This document shows, piece by piece, positions 25,201 through 40,200 of a stretch of DNA of 64,000 nucleotides. Below the pieces are notes generated by a model. The model had not been told where the DNA came from and made no database searches. It saw only the letters and a list, made by a program, of their open reading frames with translations. Position numbers and translations under genes: made by a program. Where the stretch lies: positions 59,057-123,056 of the forward strand of contig CAYNBJ010000004.1 in NCBI GenBank assembly GCA_964395835.1, read 5' to 3'. Source of the DNA: LLD-282 sp964395835. Its GTDB lineage: Bacteria > Pseudomonadota > Gammaproteobacteria > Berkiellales > Berkiellaceae. The first letter of the stretch is position 1. Each line of letters starts with the position of its first letter.

Positions 25201-28200
25201 AGTATAGGTTCCATTTGAAGGAATTGCTACAGACTCTCCAAATGAAAGTTTGATTTCCGGGGTGTCTGAAGACAAAGCGGCTGGTGTGAAAACAGTCCCT
25301 GTTGTCTGTCCTGACCCGGTATATGAAAGACCGCCACCTGCAGTTCCATAGGTGATAGATTGCCCCGGTTGTAAGGAAATTGTCTGACCAGATTGCAAAG
25401 GAGTTTGAGTGACGTTTCCAAAACTATCTGGTGTCAGCAAGGTTGCTGCACCTGTCACAATATAGGGACCAGAGGCTGTCGAAGGGGTATAGGTTCCATT
25501 TGGAGGAATAGACAAAGACTCCCCTGATGCAAGACCCACAGAGGTTGTTCCCACACCTGCATTTTGACTCGCAGAGGCAGGTGTCAACAGGCTTCCTGTT
25601 GTCTGTCCTGACCCGGTATATGAAAGACCGCCACCTGCAGTTCCATAGGTGATAGATTGCCCCGGTTGTAAGGAAATTGTCTGACCAGATTGCAAAGGAG
25701 TTTGAGTGACGTTTCCAAAACTATCTGGTGTCAGCAAGGTTGCTGCACCTGTCACAATATAGGGACCAGAGGCTGTCGAAGGGGTATAGGTTCCATTTGG
25801 AGGAATAGACAAAGACTCCCCTGATGCAAGACCCACAGAGGTTGTTCCCACACCTGCATTTTGACTCGCAGAGGCAGGTGTCAACAGGCTTCCTGTTGTC
25901 TGTCCTGACCCGGTATATGAAAGACCGCCACCTGCAGTTCCATAGGTGATAGATTGCCCCGGTTGTAAGGAAATTGTCTGACCAGATTGCAAAGGAGTTT
26001 GAGTGACGTTTCCAAAACTATCTGGTGTCAGCAAGGTTGCTGCACCTGTCACAATATAGGGACCAGAGGCTGTCGAAGGGGTATAGGTTCCATTTGGAGG
26101 AATAGACAAAGACTCCCCTGATGCAAGACCCACAGAGGTTGTTCCCACACCTGCATTTTGACTCGCAGAGGCAGGTGTCAACAGGCTTCCTGTTGTCTGT
26201 CCTGACCCGGTATATGAAAGACCGCCACCTGCAGTTCCATAGGTGATAGATTGCCCCGGTTGTAAGGAAATTGTCTGACCAGATTGCAAAGGAGTTTGAG
26301 TGACGTTTCCAAAACTATCTGGTGTCAGCAAGGTTGCTGCACCTGTCACAATATAGGGACCCGAAGCGCTTGCAGGAATATAAGAGCTATTAGGAGGAAT
26401 TGTCAGTGTTTCACCTGCGCTCAGATCCAAAATAGTTGGGATAGTTGAGCTTGTCGTTGCGGGCGATGTGAGAGTTAAGGCAAGGGGATTAGCATTTGTA
26501 TTTTGCAATTGCCCTCCAAAATCGCCCACACTTAAACTTCCTCCTGGAGGAATAGTGACGGTCGATCCCGCGCTCACAGGAGTCAATGTGATGCTTCCAT
26601 TGCTCTGTGGAATAGCCAGCAGACCAGCTCCACTCAGAACGATAGGTCCTGTCTCTGTAGTGCTGTTATTTGTTACTGAACCTCCAGCTGGAATAGCCAA
26701 GCTGGTAAAAGCAGGCACTGTTGTTTGTGTTGCAAATGTTGCATTTTCAGGATGACTAGATAAGGTTCCTACAACTGCTTCTCCACTTTGGATCTGTGGA
26801 GAGGAATTTGGCAAATTACTCGTCGCTATTGTATCTGGAGGTAAAAGTGCTGTCACATAGGCAGGAATGCTGATCGGCGTTTGGGAAGGAACAGTTTGAA
26901 CAGCCCCAGTTGCTTGATCTATAAACTGAATAGGCTGTGAAAAGGTCCACATTTCTCCTATTTGAGGAATAGGATTAATCAGTGTGCCTCCTTCAGGAAA
27001 AGTCCAAGAATTCGTCTGAGGCATCGATGTTGTTAGGGGAGCACTTTGAGACCCTGCATTAAGCACAGTGCTTGGCTGTGAAAATATCACAGTGTTATCA
27101 GGCGGTAAAGTATAATTTGAACCAGGCAAAAGAGTTTGAGAATGGCCCTGCGCATCGATAAAAGATGCACCTTGCGGAAAGCTCATCATTAAAGGAGTCT
27201 GTCCATTGTTTGTCAAAGATTGACCTGGTGCAAGATATTGTTCTACCCCCGGATCAAGAGAAAAAGTATTAGAAGATTGGCTGAGAGGTGCCTGTCCAGC
27301 GTTTGCTGGAGTCACAACAGACAACGCTGTAGGGACTGCAGCTCCTGAATATAAACCTCCCCCATTAGAATCAAAAGATAAAATAGCTCCTACAGGTAAA
27401 AACAGGCTCTCTCCTTTCTGATATGCGGTTTCCACAACACTTCCATTTGGCTGAGTGGATTTCAAAGTCGCATTACCCAAAAGAATATAGGGGCCTGATT
27501 CAGAACCGCTCAGATTGGAAACCGAAGATCCCGGAGCTGCAGTCAGAATAGCTCCGGGACTGAGAAGCTCTTGTGTTTCAAGATTAGATGAGAGAGGGGT
27601 TAAATATGTTCCAGATGGGCTACTGAGACGATCTCCAGGATTTAACTGAATGACAGAGTCTGCAGGATAAGTTGTCGTTTTTTGTTGCCCCTGGTCAGAA
27701 GTCGTAATGACAATTTGCTCAGAGGTTTTATACGACAAAGTTGTAGCACCTGTATTAGTTATTGTTCCTGATGGTAAAATAGCAACAGTATTGGGATTGG
27801 ATTTATTCACGACAATATCTGTATTCGATGTCTGGCTCTCAGAATTGTCAATATTACCCGAGCTCCATGTAATAGAGTTATCAGGAACAGTGGTCTCTGT
27901 CTTTTGTCCTTGTTGTAATATAATTTTTTGGCCCAGTAATAAAGGCATAGTTCTTTGAGTCAAGATAGAGCTAATCTGACCGAAAGAATTCAACTCCATA
28001 CCAGGCATCAAGCTCCAAATCTGATTGTTTTCTGGGGTTTGATTCAATAACACACCTCCGGCAGGGAAAAGCCATGCGTCGGAATAGGGATATGTTGAAA
28101 AGACCGAGCGCATTGCAATATCAGCATGCTTAAATTGCACTTCCTCTACAAAAACAACTTTTTCACCACTTTGGAATATATATTCACCCCCCGCCAAAAT

Positions 28201-31200
28201 TGTCTGTTGAATACCATTGAGAACAAAACTTGCAGGCGAAATAAAAAACAGACGAAGATTTTGACCATCTACAACAGTAAAGCCCTGTCCAGCAGTCCAT
28301 GTATACTCTTGCTGTGGCTTAAGGTTGATTGCAAAGTCTGCGCCACTGACGCTAATAGCGCCTTTTCCAAAACTAGCCTGTGCAGCAAGTTGTGCCTCTT
28401 CTTGATTCAAAGACAACAGAGCACCGCCCTGGGCAAAAATAATCTGATCACCTGGTTGAGTACTAATTGAATCACCTTTTGATAAGGTCATATTGAAAGA
28501 ATTGCCAGCATCATTTAAACGCTTTAAAATCGCTCCACTCAGCACCATATATCTTTCTTGAGAGGAAAAATTGACAGTAGACAATGGTGAAAGAGCCACT
28601 GTCTCTCCATAGGAAAGCGAGATATTCGCGTTAATGTGACCTGAAACAGTATCCGGATTTTGAATCATTACAGATTCACCACCATTGAGAAACTGTGCCG
28701 TAGAACCCGTATCTAGTATCAAAATTCCATTCACTGGAACTGTCACTATCCCGCCTACAGGAATCCCTGTGACTTGACCATCAACAACTAGAACTCCGCC
28801 TTGCGGCAAACTCCATTGTTGCGCTTGTCCACTACTATTGTTTAGCGCTGTAATTTGAGGAAAATCAATACGCTGATTTGGTGTCAACGAAATTTCTAAA
28901 ATGTTAGTCTGAATTGTGCCTAAGTTCTGATCTACATTCGTGTTTATGCCAGATGCTGGAGAAACAAAAACTTCCGATCCTGGTGGCAGAATAATAAGTT
29001 GTTCGGGAGTGATGGTTGCCTGCGCACCTGCTGCAATCACCTGTTGTGTAGGTTGGCCATCAACATTGGTCCATATAATCGCCCCTTGAGGAAAGATCAG
29101 TGTCTGTGAGGCTGAAACAACAAAACTGCCTCCTTGGGGATATTCTATAGATGTCCCAGGGTTAGCCATTAAAATAGCAGAGCTGTTATACTGCAAATTA
29201 AACAAGCGATCTGAGGCATTTTTTAAAATAATTAACTCGGCATCTGATTGATCAAAAGAGTAACCTGACGGTATTCCTATAGCAGGGCTTATAGGCTGAT
29301 TCGTTTCACTATAAAAACCTCGTTTACCATGATCAATTAAAAGCAATCTATTTTGTGGAATTTGGGTACCAGAAAGATCTATAAACAGATGACTATCTTG
29401 AGCCTCACTTAATTCTGATTTTAGAAAAGATTGTTTAGCGACTTTAATTTCATTCGTTGCTATCGAATCAGGTGCAATTATTCCGCCTGGAACAATTTTT
29501 ATTTTTTGATCTGGCTGATCAACAACCAAGGTGAAATATTGATTTGATAAAAATGACACATCCAAATTATGATCCCTAAAAGATCGCACATGATCGAAAA
29601 ACTGCTCATATGCTTCGAGTGAATACTGGGAAGGATAGGGTGTCACTGATGTGTGGATTTCTTTATCATCAATCATATTCACCCATGCAGCCTGAGAAGG
29701 AGTAAATAACGCCCTTCTTTGCTCTGCAGTCAACTGAGCCAAAGTCTGAATAGGAACACTCAATTTCACAAAACTGAAAATTTCTTGATCGATCACAGAG
29801 GCATCAATCGTTCTTAAAATAAGGCGATATTTTTGATAAGTTTGATTACCGCTTTTAAACGAATCACCGTAAGGCATAAAGGAACGAGTCAAATCAGGAA
29901 GATGTTGTCCTTGAGATCCGTATAAAATTTCAACCTCTGAATTCCATCTGATATCGCTGTTAGGTTGCGGCAAAACCAAATCCAAGGCCAAGACACTGCC
30001 TTGAGGAAGATCGTTGATATATGTTTTCGCAATCAATAAAAAAGCTTGTGAATCATTGCTGCTATCGATGAAAGACGATCCATAAACAAGATCACTTCTC
30101 TTGAATTGCCCCACTGTATTCAATTGAGCAAAACCAACTTCTTTTTCTAGATCAGACGAACTTAAATATCCTTTTTTATCAAAAGCCAACAAGATAAAAC
30201 TTTCAATTTGATCAAGATGACCATTCTTTTTATAAAAATTTAAAGCAAGATTCGAACCGTCATATCCGCTTAACCATTGATAAGCGCCATCATCGTTCTC
30301 ATAACGCATCCATTTTAAAGAATCATTACCACTCGTTGTATCAATCACAAGAGACTTAGCTGATAATAAATCAAGCTCAAACAAAACAGTCTGCCCTTGA
30401 ATAGATAAGTGTTGAATATTCTCTAAGGCGCCGTTACCAGGAATTCTTATAGCATAAATTTCCGGATGTAAGGTTCCAATTTGTAAAACAGGTTGTTGCT
30501 CAGTCCCTTTGATCAAAATTTGTGCATCTTTATCGAATAAAGAAATAAATTCAATTAAGGCACTTTGGGTCACTGATTGATAATCTAATCCTGCATAAAT
30601 CTGAGTTTGCTCAGTCACGTTTTGACTCTGCATATTGAGTGCATAGCGATATGCAAAAGGCAACTGTCTCTGATCTAAAGCCACGCGATAAATTTGCTGT
30701 ATAGATTGATTAAGATGAGGAATAATCCAACGATCATGTTCTGTATAAACTGAGTCACTAGCAAAAGGCTCATGATCTAAGATATCGTTTTGTAAATGAT
30801 ATCTTATGGACAATGCAGACCTGTCTGCAACATAAAGACGATGATCACGTGCCGTAAGCTCATACGCAACTGTCTTTTCCAAGACACTTTCATCGTTATA
30901 TTGAGGATCATAGAAACTCAACACGGTCCCATTCAACGGCAGAAAACCATAAATTAAATAAGGCTTCTTATCATGCATAACAAAATGTTGTAGATGCGTA
31001 TCGTAGGGCATTTCACTCTGTGCAATCACAACATGATCGGAATTTTCTAAACTGAATCTTCCATTATCTTTGTTCAGCACAAATGAATCTGTAAGCATCA
31101 CGAGATGGACTAAATTTTCTGGACGCACTGTCAAAATATATCGATTCTGATTGAACAATAACGAGTATTTTGGATGAGATCCCAAAACTACAGGGTTTAA

Positions 31201-34200
31201 TAAACCAAAAGCCCCCTGAGAATCATCTTCAAAAAATATTTTTCTCAAATCCTGTAAATGGCTAAAACTCAAAATATAATCATTATTAACCGATTGAATA
31301 ACTGAACTAGCTCCAAAAGCTGCTTGAATGTTTTTTGTTGTATACAATGTTAAAGGATTGAGTTTTGAATAAATGACAGCCCCTGTCACATCATTCCAAG
31401 AGTCGCTATAAAACCATGAGGCAGGTTGTTTGGTATTTTGTTGGATTAAAACACAATCTGGAACCACTTTTTCAGCAAAGCGATATGACTTTACAACACT
31501 TTCGCTCATCTGAACATCTTCAATAGGATTCCATTTCAGTTCCATTTTAGAAGCTAGATCGACAGAAACACTGTCTCCTAATATGTTTGCAAAGAGATGA
31601 TGGTACTGCTCTAAATTTGCATGCAGTACGTTTAAAGAAAATGTCTGACTTTGTGGTAAATGACAGAATTCTTTATAAATTCCATTTTCTAGCTTTTCAA
31701 AAGCAACAACCGGTTGACTCGCGTTGTCATTTAAAATCACAGGATGATAGTGCTGAGCACCCTCGATTACAAAATGAATATTAGAATAAGCATCTAAAAA
31801 ACCTTGTTCAAGAATTTTCAACTGACATAGATGCTCAGTGAGATCTAAGGAGTATATCGCATCTTGTAAATCTTGATTTTTAAGATGCAGCTCGCCGTTA
31901 ATAATTTCTGCATTTAAAGGAATATCTGTACAAAGATTTAATACCTGCTTTTGTGGAATTGTCATTTGATTGACAATAAGGGAATAATTTGAATCATTTT
32001 CTGTTAAAGATTGATTTTTATATTTTAGTGTTTCTGGAAACGCACCTTGTACATAAAGATCAATCTGAGCAGATTGAGGATCGATCGCGATTAATGCACC
32101 TGGAACTAAATTTTTTAATTGAAGAAAAATTTTATTAATCTCTTGAATCAAGGGATCAGCAGATGCGCTCACCCCAAAACCGGACAAATTTGCCCACGGA
32201 ATACTCAAATGATCACCTATCAAATACGTTTCGAGGCTCGGATTCAGCTCACTCAAGAAATCAGATTTGATTTTTAAACGATCTTTAAGATCATTTTGTC
32301 CCCATCCAGCTAAGGATAAATGTCCCAACCCATCAAGAGACGCATCTAATGCATCATGCACAAGAGAGAGGTTTTCTGTCGCAATACGCACCTCTTGATT
32401 TTCTTCAGAGGCCAAGAAAATTCTTGCAAAAATTTTCGGGTTTTTATCCAAAAGTTTTTGCCAATCAGAGGAATAGACCCACTGCCCATCACTCTCAATA
32501 CAAAGATAGATGTCAGGCACAATTAATCCTCCAAAACTGTAGCTTGAAGCTTTTGTTTTTTCAAATTGTGGTGCCGAAAATCCGCTGTATTCTTTTTTAA
32601 AGGTAAAATTTGAATCTATTGTTGTATTGGCCCAAAGAGATAGTTGATATTGATTATTCTCTAATTCTTCAATTGAAATTAATTGATTCTCAACAGGATT
32701 CAGATCACGATCTAAAGCCTCTCTGAAGGGCTTCTTGGCATCAATTGCAATGCTAAAATCAAAAAGATCTTGATATGCTGTATCCAATTGAAAATACTGC
32801 AACTGTTGTTCAGAATGGTTCGCTGATTGCAAAACAGTCAATCCATCTATCTTTCCTATCAGATTCTGATCGACAGCCCTGATGTCCATCTGATCAAAAA
32901 CAATTTTCAATAAAGACCACTGATCTTCATCAATAGAAACGATGCTGCTTTCTTGTTGTGTTTGCAGGTTTTTCACCACAGCTCTAGATCCATTATGATT
33001 CAAAAAAGCCAATTCAGGCTCAACCTGATCTCCCTTATACACTCCTAAAATGTATTGGTTTTCTGAAACAGGTGTTTCAAAACCAATTTTTGCAGTTGCC
33101 CAATCAAAAACATATCCGCTGTCTTGGGTGCCCTCTAGATATCCCTGAGCAGAATTTATTTTAGCTAAAATATTCAAACCTGGAATTTGCGTCACAAATT
33201 TTTGTAAAGGAGATAAGGACGGTGCTGTGCTTTGAGCTAAAACTTCGGAATTATGCACAATATTCAAAGTATTAGGGGCATTGCTTTCTAAGATGGCACT
33301 TCGATAAGAATGTATTTTTTCCCAATCAAATGATTCTGGAAAAACAAAAGCAACTTGAGTTCCACCAATTTCCTCTAAAATTTGAACCTGCAAAGTGGGG
33401 TCTGTTTTCAAAGATAACAGCGTACCATCATAAGTTTGAATCCAATTTTTTAGAGACAAACCGGAATATGTGCTCCATGCAATATCCGCATTTGGACTAA
33501 AATTTTGATTACAATTGTATGCCGTGATTCCTGATAAAGCAGGAGAGAGTGTACACTCCAATCTCTGATCTATGCCAGACTCTAAAATAAAGTACTGCGC
33601 AAATCCATTCAGAGGTGTCTGCGTCCGTGCATATAAATGATTTTCTGCATCAGTGCAAATTAAACTTTCTGAATCGAAACCGACATCGATAGGAATTTGA
33701 ATATTAAAAAGACTGTAATCACAATTTGATAAAACAATTGTTCTGCTCACGTTACCTTGTGAATCAGCACTTTCTGAAACAGAATACGTTCCTAAATATT
33801 TAGTCTGCAATGGAATTTGGATGTTTTGTTTGAAAGCAATGCTAACATCAACTCCTGAAAATGTGATGGTATCAATATCTGTCGTATTAAAAGTGTATAT
33901 ATTGTTATGAGCTGTTGGAGCATCCTGAATTAAACCGCCCGAATACACATGTGCTAAAAATTCAGCTTTCATTTGATTCGAAGTGAACGTCAGGGATGTT
34001 TTTGGTTTTAAAATCATCTGCGCTGTCAGAGATGACTGTGTTTGTAATAAATTTTGCCAAGAAGAATCGAGTTCAGAATTTAAAACCAACCACTGACCAA
34101 AACCATTTGCTGCTTGTTGCAAAATGATATCACAAGAAAGATTTCCAATTGCAAATGGTTCTGTAAGTGCTTGTGTGGTATTTGAAAAATTTATTTCACC

Positions 34201-37200
34201 ATCCGCAATCCAAGAATCAGATCCAATCGAGATGTTTTTTCCGGATAAATCCAAGCTATTCAAAACAAGCATCGTTTTATGTGTTGCCTGATCGACAAAA
34301 AAATGTCTATTTTGATCTGTATTCAAAACTCTTGGATCAACCTGATTGCCATACTGAACTGAAATAAACGGAATATCCCAAAATGTATTAAACGTCTCTA
34401 GTAAATGAGAGTTTTGAGAAGAAAAATCTATATTCTGATCAAAATGTATATCCAAATCTATCTCAGATGCAGTGCTCATCAAAGAGCTCCAAGAAGAACT
34501 ATAGAAGCTATCTGAATAAGAAGAATTGACGACCCATAAAATATTGGGTTTATAATCTATCAATTGAACAGAAAAAGTATCAGAGATTGTGCTTAATTCT
34601 ATCCTCGAGGTGCCATATGCATTCAAAACAAGAGCACCTTGCGAATCAAACACAGTCTCTTCATCGTAATAAATTTGAGGAATCTGTGTATGAGAAACGC
34701 GATCATATCTGAAAAGAGCCTGGCTATCTTGAATAATAAATTGATTCGCTCCAAAAAACACATGTGCGATCTCTTGTGTTAAATTTGAGGCACTCAGCTG
34801 TTTAGGCATAAATTGCACATTTGCTGAATAAGATGCAGCGCTCCACGATGCATTATCCACAAACCACTTACCCCTTGGGGCTTCAATCAAATACAAATCT
34901 GGTTGAATAATGCTATCAATCGACCAGTTGAGAAATTCCTGATCAGAATAATACGGAGTTTTTTGACTCAAAGATAATTCAATCTTTGTCTCCGGTCTCA
35001 ATAAAAGAAAATCAGCATACTGCATTTGCGCGTTATTCGACGTATTAATTTGATACACGAATATTGACGAAGTGCTATAATCCTTATTGCCTTTTAAGCT
35101 TTCTAAAGACTTCGCGCCTGCGATCAAATATTGAAAGTTGATACCATACGCAGAATCATCAAAATATTGTATGCTTGTCTCCGCTGCAGCCTGGCTTTCT
35201 AAGTTATATACTTTCGAACCATACTGAAAATTCACCCCATAATGATGATTATTTTTTTCAATGAAATCAGAAATCACAAAAGAAAAATTATAAATTTCTG
35301 ATACAGGGATGATAAGCACATCATTCACATAAGAATAAACCGTCGCATTTTCTCGCAAAGATTCACCACGATATTGTATCCAAGAAGAAGGATTCATCAC
35401 TTTAATTTCATTCTGTCCGATCTGCACAGAAGTTGCTGCAAAAAAATCTCTTAAAAGATTTGAGGTTAAGCTACTTGTGGTTCTTAAACTCCCTTTAATC
35501 TGAACAGAAGACTCAGATAAATCGCTCTCGCTGTATTGCCATTTTTGAAAATCATCACTTTCGACCAATACCACATCTGGATTGATCGCATCTAAAAATA
35601 GATAGTTTTGTGCTATCTCGCGTGTCATAGTTTTTGGAGCATTTTGATTCGATAAAAGCTTTAGGCCATCTGTTTCAAATGCTACAAGATCGGAGAGACT
35701 CTTCTCTGGCAATTTTTGTGCAATTGGCAGATCTAATGCGCGATTTAAAAATTCATGATGAGTCTCAAGATGAGTTTTTGTAACAGGTAAAATTTCATAG
35801 AAATGATTTTTTAAGTCCCCATACTCAACTTTTTGCTGTAAACTAAAATCAAAATTTTCCTGTGAAGTTCTGATATAATTTCTATCCACAACAAGCATCT
35901 TCTGATTGACAAGAGGTACTGCTTGAGTATTGTTAATTTTTAAAACAAAACTTTGATCATTTCTATAACATGGGATAGATAACACATAACAAGAATCTAC
36001 GGCATCGATATTCGCAACAGATTCTTTATCTAAATAACTTATCCGATCTTGCACACTAAAAGAATAAAGACCATGATTTAAATGAAAAGAAATATAGCCT
36101 TCACCTAAAGAAAGAATTTCTCCAGGTCCATGAAACTCAGTCAGAAATTTTTCAACATGATCTGTTCTCAGACAAATTTTTGAAGAATCCAAAGAGATCA
36201 ACTGTACAGACGAATCAAATGCACGAACAAAATTAAAAATTGAAGACTCTATTTGCTGATTGTCTAAATCTGTACAATCAAAAACCAAATCTAAACTTGT
36301 TAGGGTTTGTGGATTCAACAAATTCAAATTTAACGCATAGACCTCAGAACGCTCTGTCCACAGAGGCAAGCTTTGCAAATCAGCCCCTGAGCGTACAGAT
36401 TGCGGATAATGGTACTCTACACACCACTGATTTGCATCTTTTAAAACATAGTGAAATGAACTATTAATATAATTCGACTTTAATCCAAGAGCACTGATAA
36501 CCTCTGCACTAAATTCTAGATGAATGGGATAGTCGCCCTGATGGGAAAAAACCAAGTATTTTTTAGCGCTTTCGTCTTGATGTAAATGAATATTCCAAAA
36601 CTGCGAATCCGTTCCCAAACTTTTAGAAATTTCTTCAATTAATTGTGTTTGATCTGATTGTGAAAAATCCAGATTAAACCGATTTAAACCGACTCCATTA
36701 ACACGCACAGCATTTGTTCCAAAAAACAACTGATTTGGGACGTTATCTCCAAGTTCCAGAGGCAATAATGATGTATGCTCTGCAGAAAAAGAGGGCACAC
36801 CAAAATCATACGGTTGCAAGTCAAAATCTTGGGCTAGAGCATTGGATAAAGATGCTGGTAGTAGCTGAAACTGCACATCAAAACGAGCAATATCAGTCTG
36901 CTGAATCAAATCTGTACTGTATCTATAAGATGCGGCCTCTTTTGATTCAAAGCGTATCGTTTTTCCCGCAGATCGAAGAACAGGTGATAAGGCGAGATCA
37001 GGATCGATATTCAATACAAGTTCTTTCGTGGATTCATCATGTGCTAAATGCCCGTTTATACTATTGAGCAAAATTGTATCTGCGCCTGTACTATCGAAAG
37101 AAAACAAAGAACGTCCAAAAATACGCATCCACTCTATAGGGGTTCCGCTTGCTACATAGAACGATCCATCTTGAGTATACAAAAGTCCTTCTGACAGATT

Positions 37201-40200
37201 TTTTTCATTTGAAGTTAAAGATCCAAGTACTACGTACTGTTGCGAAAAATCATTCTCACTACGGAAAACAAGACGACCATCAGGTGTCACTGTTTTTTCA
37301 AATATATTACCAAATCCGAAAAAATCATCTATTTTTTGCATCTCATTCACATTTGGATCTAAGGAATACTGAGAAGCGGAAACAAAAACTTCATTATTCA
37401 ATCCATAGTTAGTATATCGAATAGAAATTTTAGCCGGATCTGCTACCTCTGTGCCTTTAACACATAGTGATCCTCGAGATGAAAATAAAATAGCATCAAT
37501 ATCGATATATGAATCATTGGAAATTGAGTTATAGTAAGAAGCTAACTTAATAAATAAATTCTCAAAATCTGTTTGAGTAATATTCAAAGTTTGTGGAAAT
37601 TGAGTCCAGGTTAAAAATTTCAAAGTATCCTGATACAAATCTGGATGCGATGGATCTAATAATTGACTCAGTTGGTTTTTGACATGACGATACTCAGCTG
37701 AGCTCAAAGAATTACACTGCCCGTAGAAAGCAAATGGACTGTCTTCTAAACGACGATCATCATAAAAAATTTCTAAATTTAAGTCGCCCACGCGGTCAAT
37801 AAAAGCATACGGTAAAAAAGAGAGATTGAGGACTGTCCCTGTATTTTTTAAAGAGAACAAAGCATTCAGCGATGATGTTTGAGCAATCCATTCATCACAG
37901 ATTGCAACTGGATGATCGCTCCTTATGGGAGTGCTTGTTTCTCCCTGACTCATAACACGCAAATCAAAACGAGAGTCCAACCGGGAAGTATAGAGGCCAT
38001 TGCTATATTCCAGATAAGGAGAATCAATTAATTGACTATGCTCTATCTTTTGTAAAGAAATTTTCCCGATATTACGAAAATCATCGACAGAACCATACAG
38101 CTGATAAATTTTTTGATCGTCTTTTGTAATCACTGCAGTTTTTAACACTGACTGTTCAGACAATCTGAGAGCTTGTCCGGCAACGTCTAGATAACAAAAC
38201 TCATCTAAAAAAGGACTTTCACTTTGAAACACAATTGTATTATTTTTCAAATCGACAATCTTTTGTATATGAATTTTTTTATTATTTAAACCCTGAGACA
38301 ATAAATCCTGGATTTCATTATCAGACGCATCCAAAGAATAATTTTTACGCTGAAAAATATATCCCTGTTTCAAGGAAGAAATTGTATTTTGTGTACACAC
38401 CCAAGGATGAGCTAAATTTGGATACGAACGCTCTAAGCCCTCAATGCTTTTTGGCATCGAAATTTCTTTTTCATTGTCAATCAAAGAAATGTTTTTTGCA
38501 TTTGTCTGGCTCATCACATTATTTGGAAGCTGAACTGCAGATTCTACAGTTGAATAAAATGGAAGTTGATTTTGATAATCAAGAGCAACGGCATCTATAG
38601 AATTCACATGCAAGTGAAGAGAAAGATTATTTAAAAGGGATCGAGAAATTTTTGTATAATCTACAAAAGAAATTTCAACTTGCGATAATAGATCTTTTAA
38701 AGGCGTCTGCGTATGACCTGCATTACTAATTTGAAGCTCACCTCCTTGTAACAAAACATTATCTGCAAGCACAGAGATCGAACCCTTGTAGCTCTCATCT
38801 AAAACTCGCGAAATTTGATAACGATCTGCTCCAAGAGGCTGGATACGATATCCAAACGCATCGATTAATTCTCCTTGAGAAGGAAGTGCATAATTATGTC
38901 CGTCAATGATTAAAGAATTCAGAGCGTGAACTATAAAAATAGATTCATACACGCATGCATCTGATGAACTCGAAAGATGCCATGGTCCAGCTTCACTCAG
39001 CCCTTGTGTTGTGAAAACGTATTGTTGATTTAAACTTTGATCAAAATCGCTTCTATTTTCGTCCATCAAAGCTGAAATTTTTAAAACATAATTAGGCGCA
39101 TCAGCTTTAATAATTGAAAAACTTCTAATCCAATCTGCTTTTTCTTCAAATTGAGATTTTGTTGGATTCAGTTCGCCTCCAAAAAATCTTTTAATCTCTG
39201 AATACGAATGGATATTCTTTTCCAAGCTCTCAAAAGATTTATTCAGATCATCATAATTCGCATTCGCAGATATAGGATGAGACAGATTATAAAATAATTT
39301 ATATAAAGGAGCATGTGAATGAATCTGTAAGCGATAAACTGGCTGATCGGAAAAACCAATTTTTTTCAACTCAAAACCCATATCTTTTGCAATTTTACTG
39401 TCTAAAGAAACAATAGAGCCCAAAGTCTCAATATAAAAATGCTCTGCCCAGTTAATAGGGCCTTCAAGAATCATACCTTCGTCGTTTTCAGAAAGTGTAA
39501 TAATGTTTGCTGCATATAAAGATTTTTCTAGAAAATTAGAAAGATAATCGGAAAATTTATCTTTTTCTGTTGAGAAAACAAAAACATCCGCTGGAGAAAA
39601 ATAAGAAATATTCAGCAACATAGGCTCATAAAACGAGCCTCTACTTGCATAAGAAAGCTGCTCATTTAAAAAGCTCACTGTTTCCGCATAGGTAGGGAAT
39701 TGAGATGCCGAGATATCAATACTTTGCTGTAAGCCACTAGACCACACAAAAGTGAGCTGAGCACCGGATCCGGCCAAAGCTGAAAAAGTCGCATAAGAAA
39801 AATATTTGCCTCGATCTGTAGAAATGACAACACTTTTTCCATCTATCATGAGATCTTGCAAATCGTCACCAGCATATCCTATTGGCAAGGATAAGGACAA
39901 AGCATTTGGATCTGTTAAGACAGCCTCAGAATTACCAGATTTGTAACCTTCGAGTTTGGCATTCAGACCAGACTGATAGGTATAATATAGGCTTTTTAAA
40001 GGACTACTTTTCATTTGTAACTGCATTGATCTCAAAACAGGATGAATCTCTGCAGCTGTTGAAACAAAATCCTTGAGATTCAGATCAAGAGTTTCCATCT
40101 TATTGCTATGAATCAATATTTTTCTAGGTTGCACCAACTTGAAATCGATGGCAGGACCAAGATCTAGACATAAATACACATCTTCATTTTCGTATAAATC

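Noticed and set aside
25018..26400. CRISPR-like regular repeats
   Set aside because: The period is 297 nt with in-frame coding units and no short repeat/spacer pattern. The same holds for the 156-nt and 609-nt arrays.
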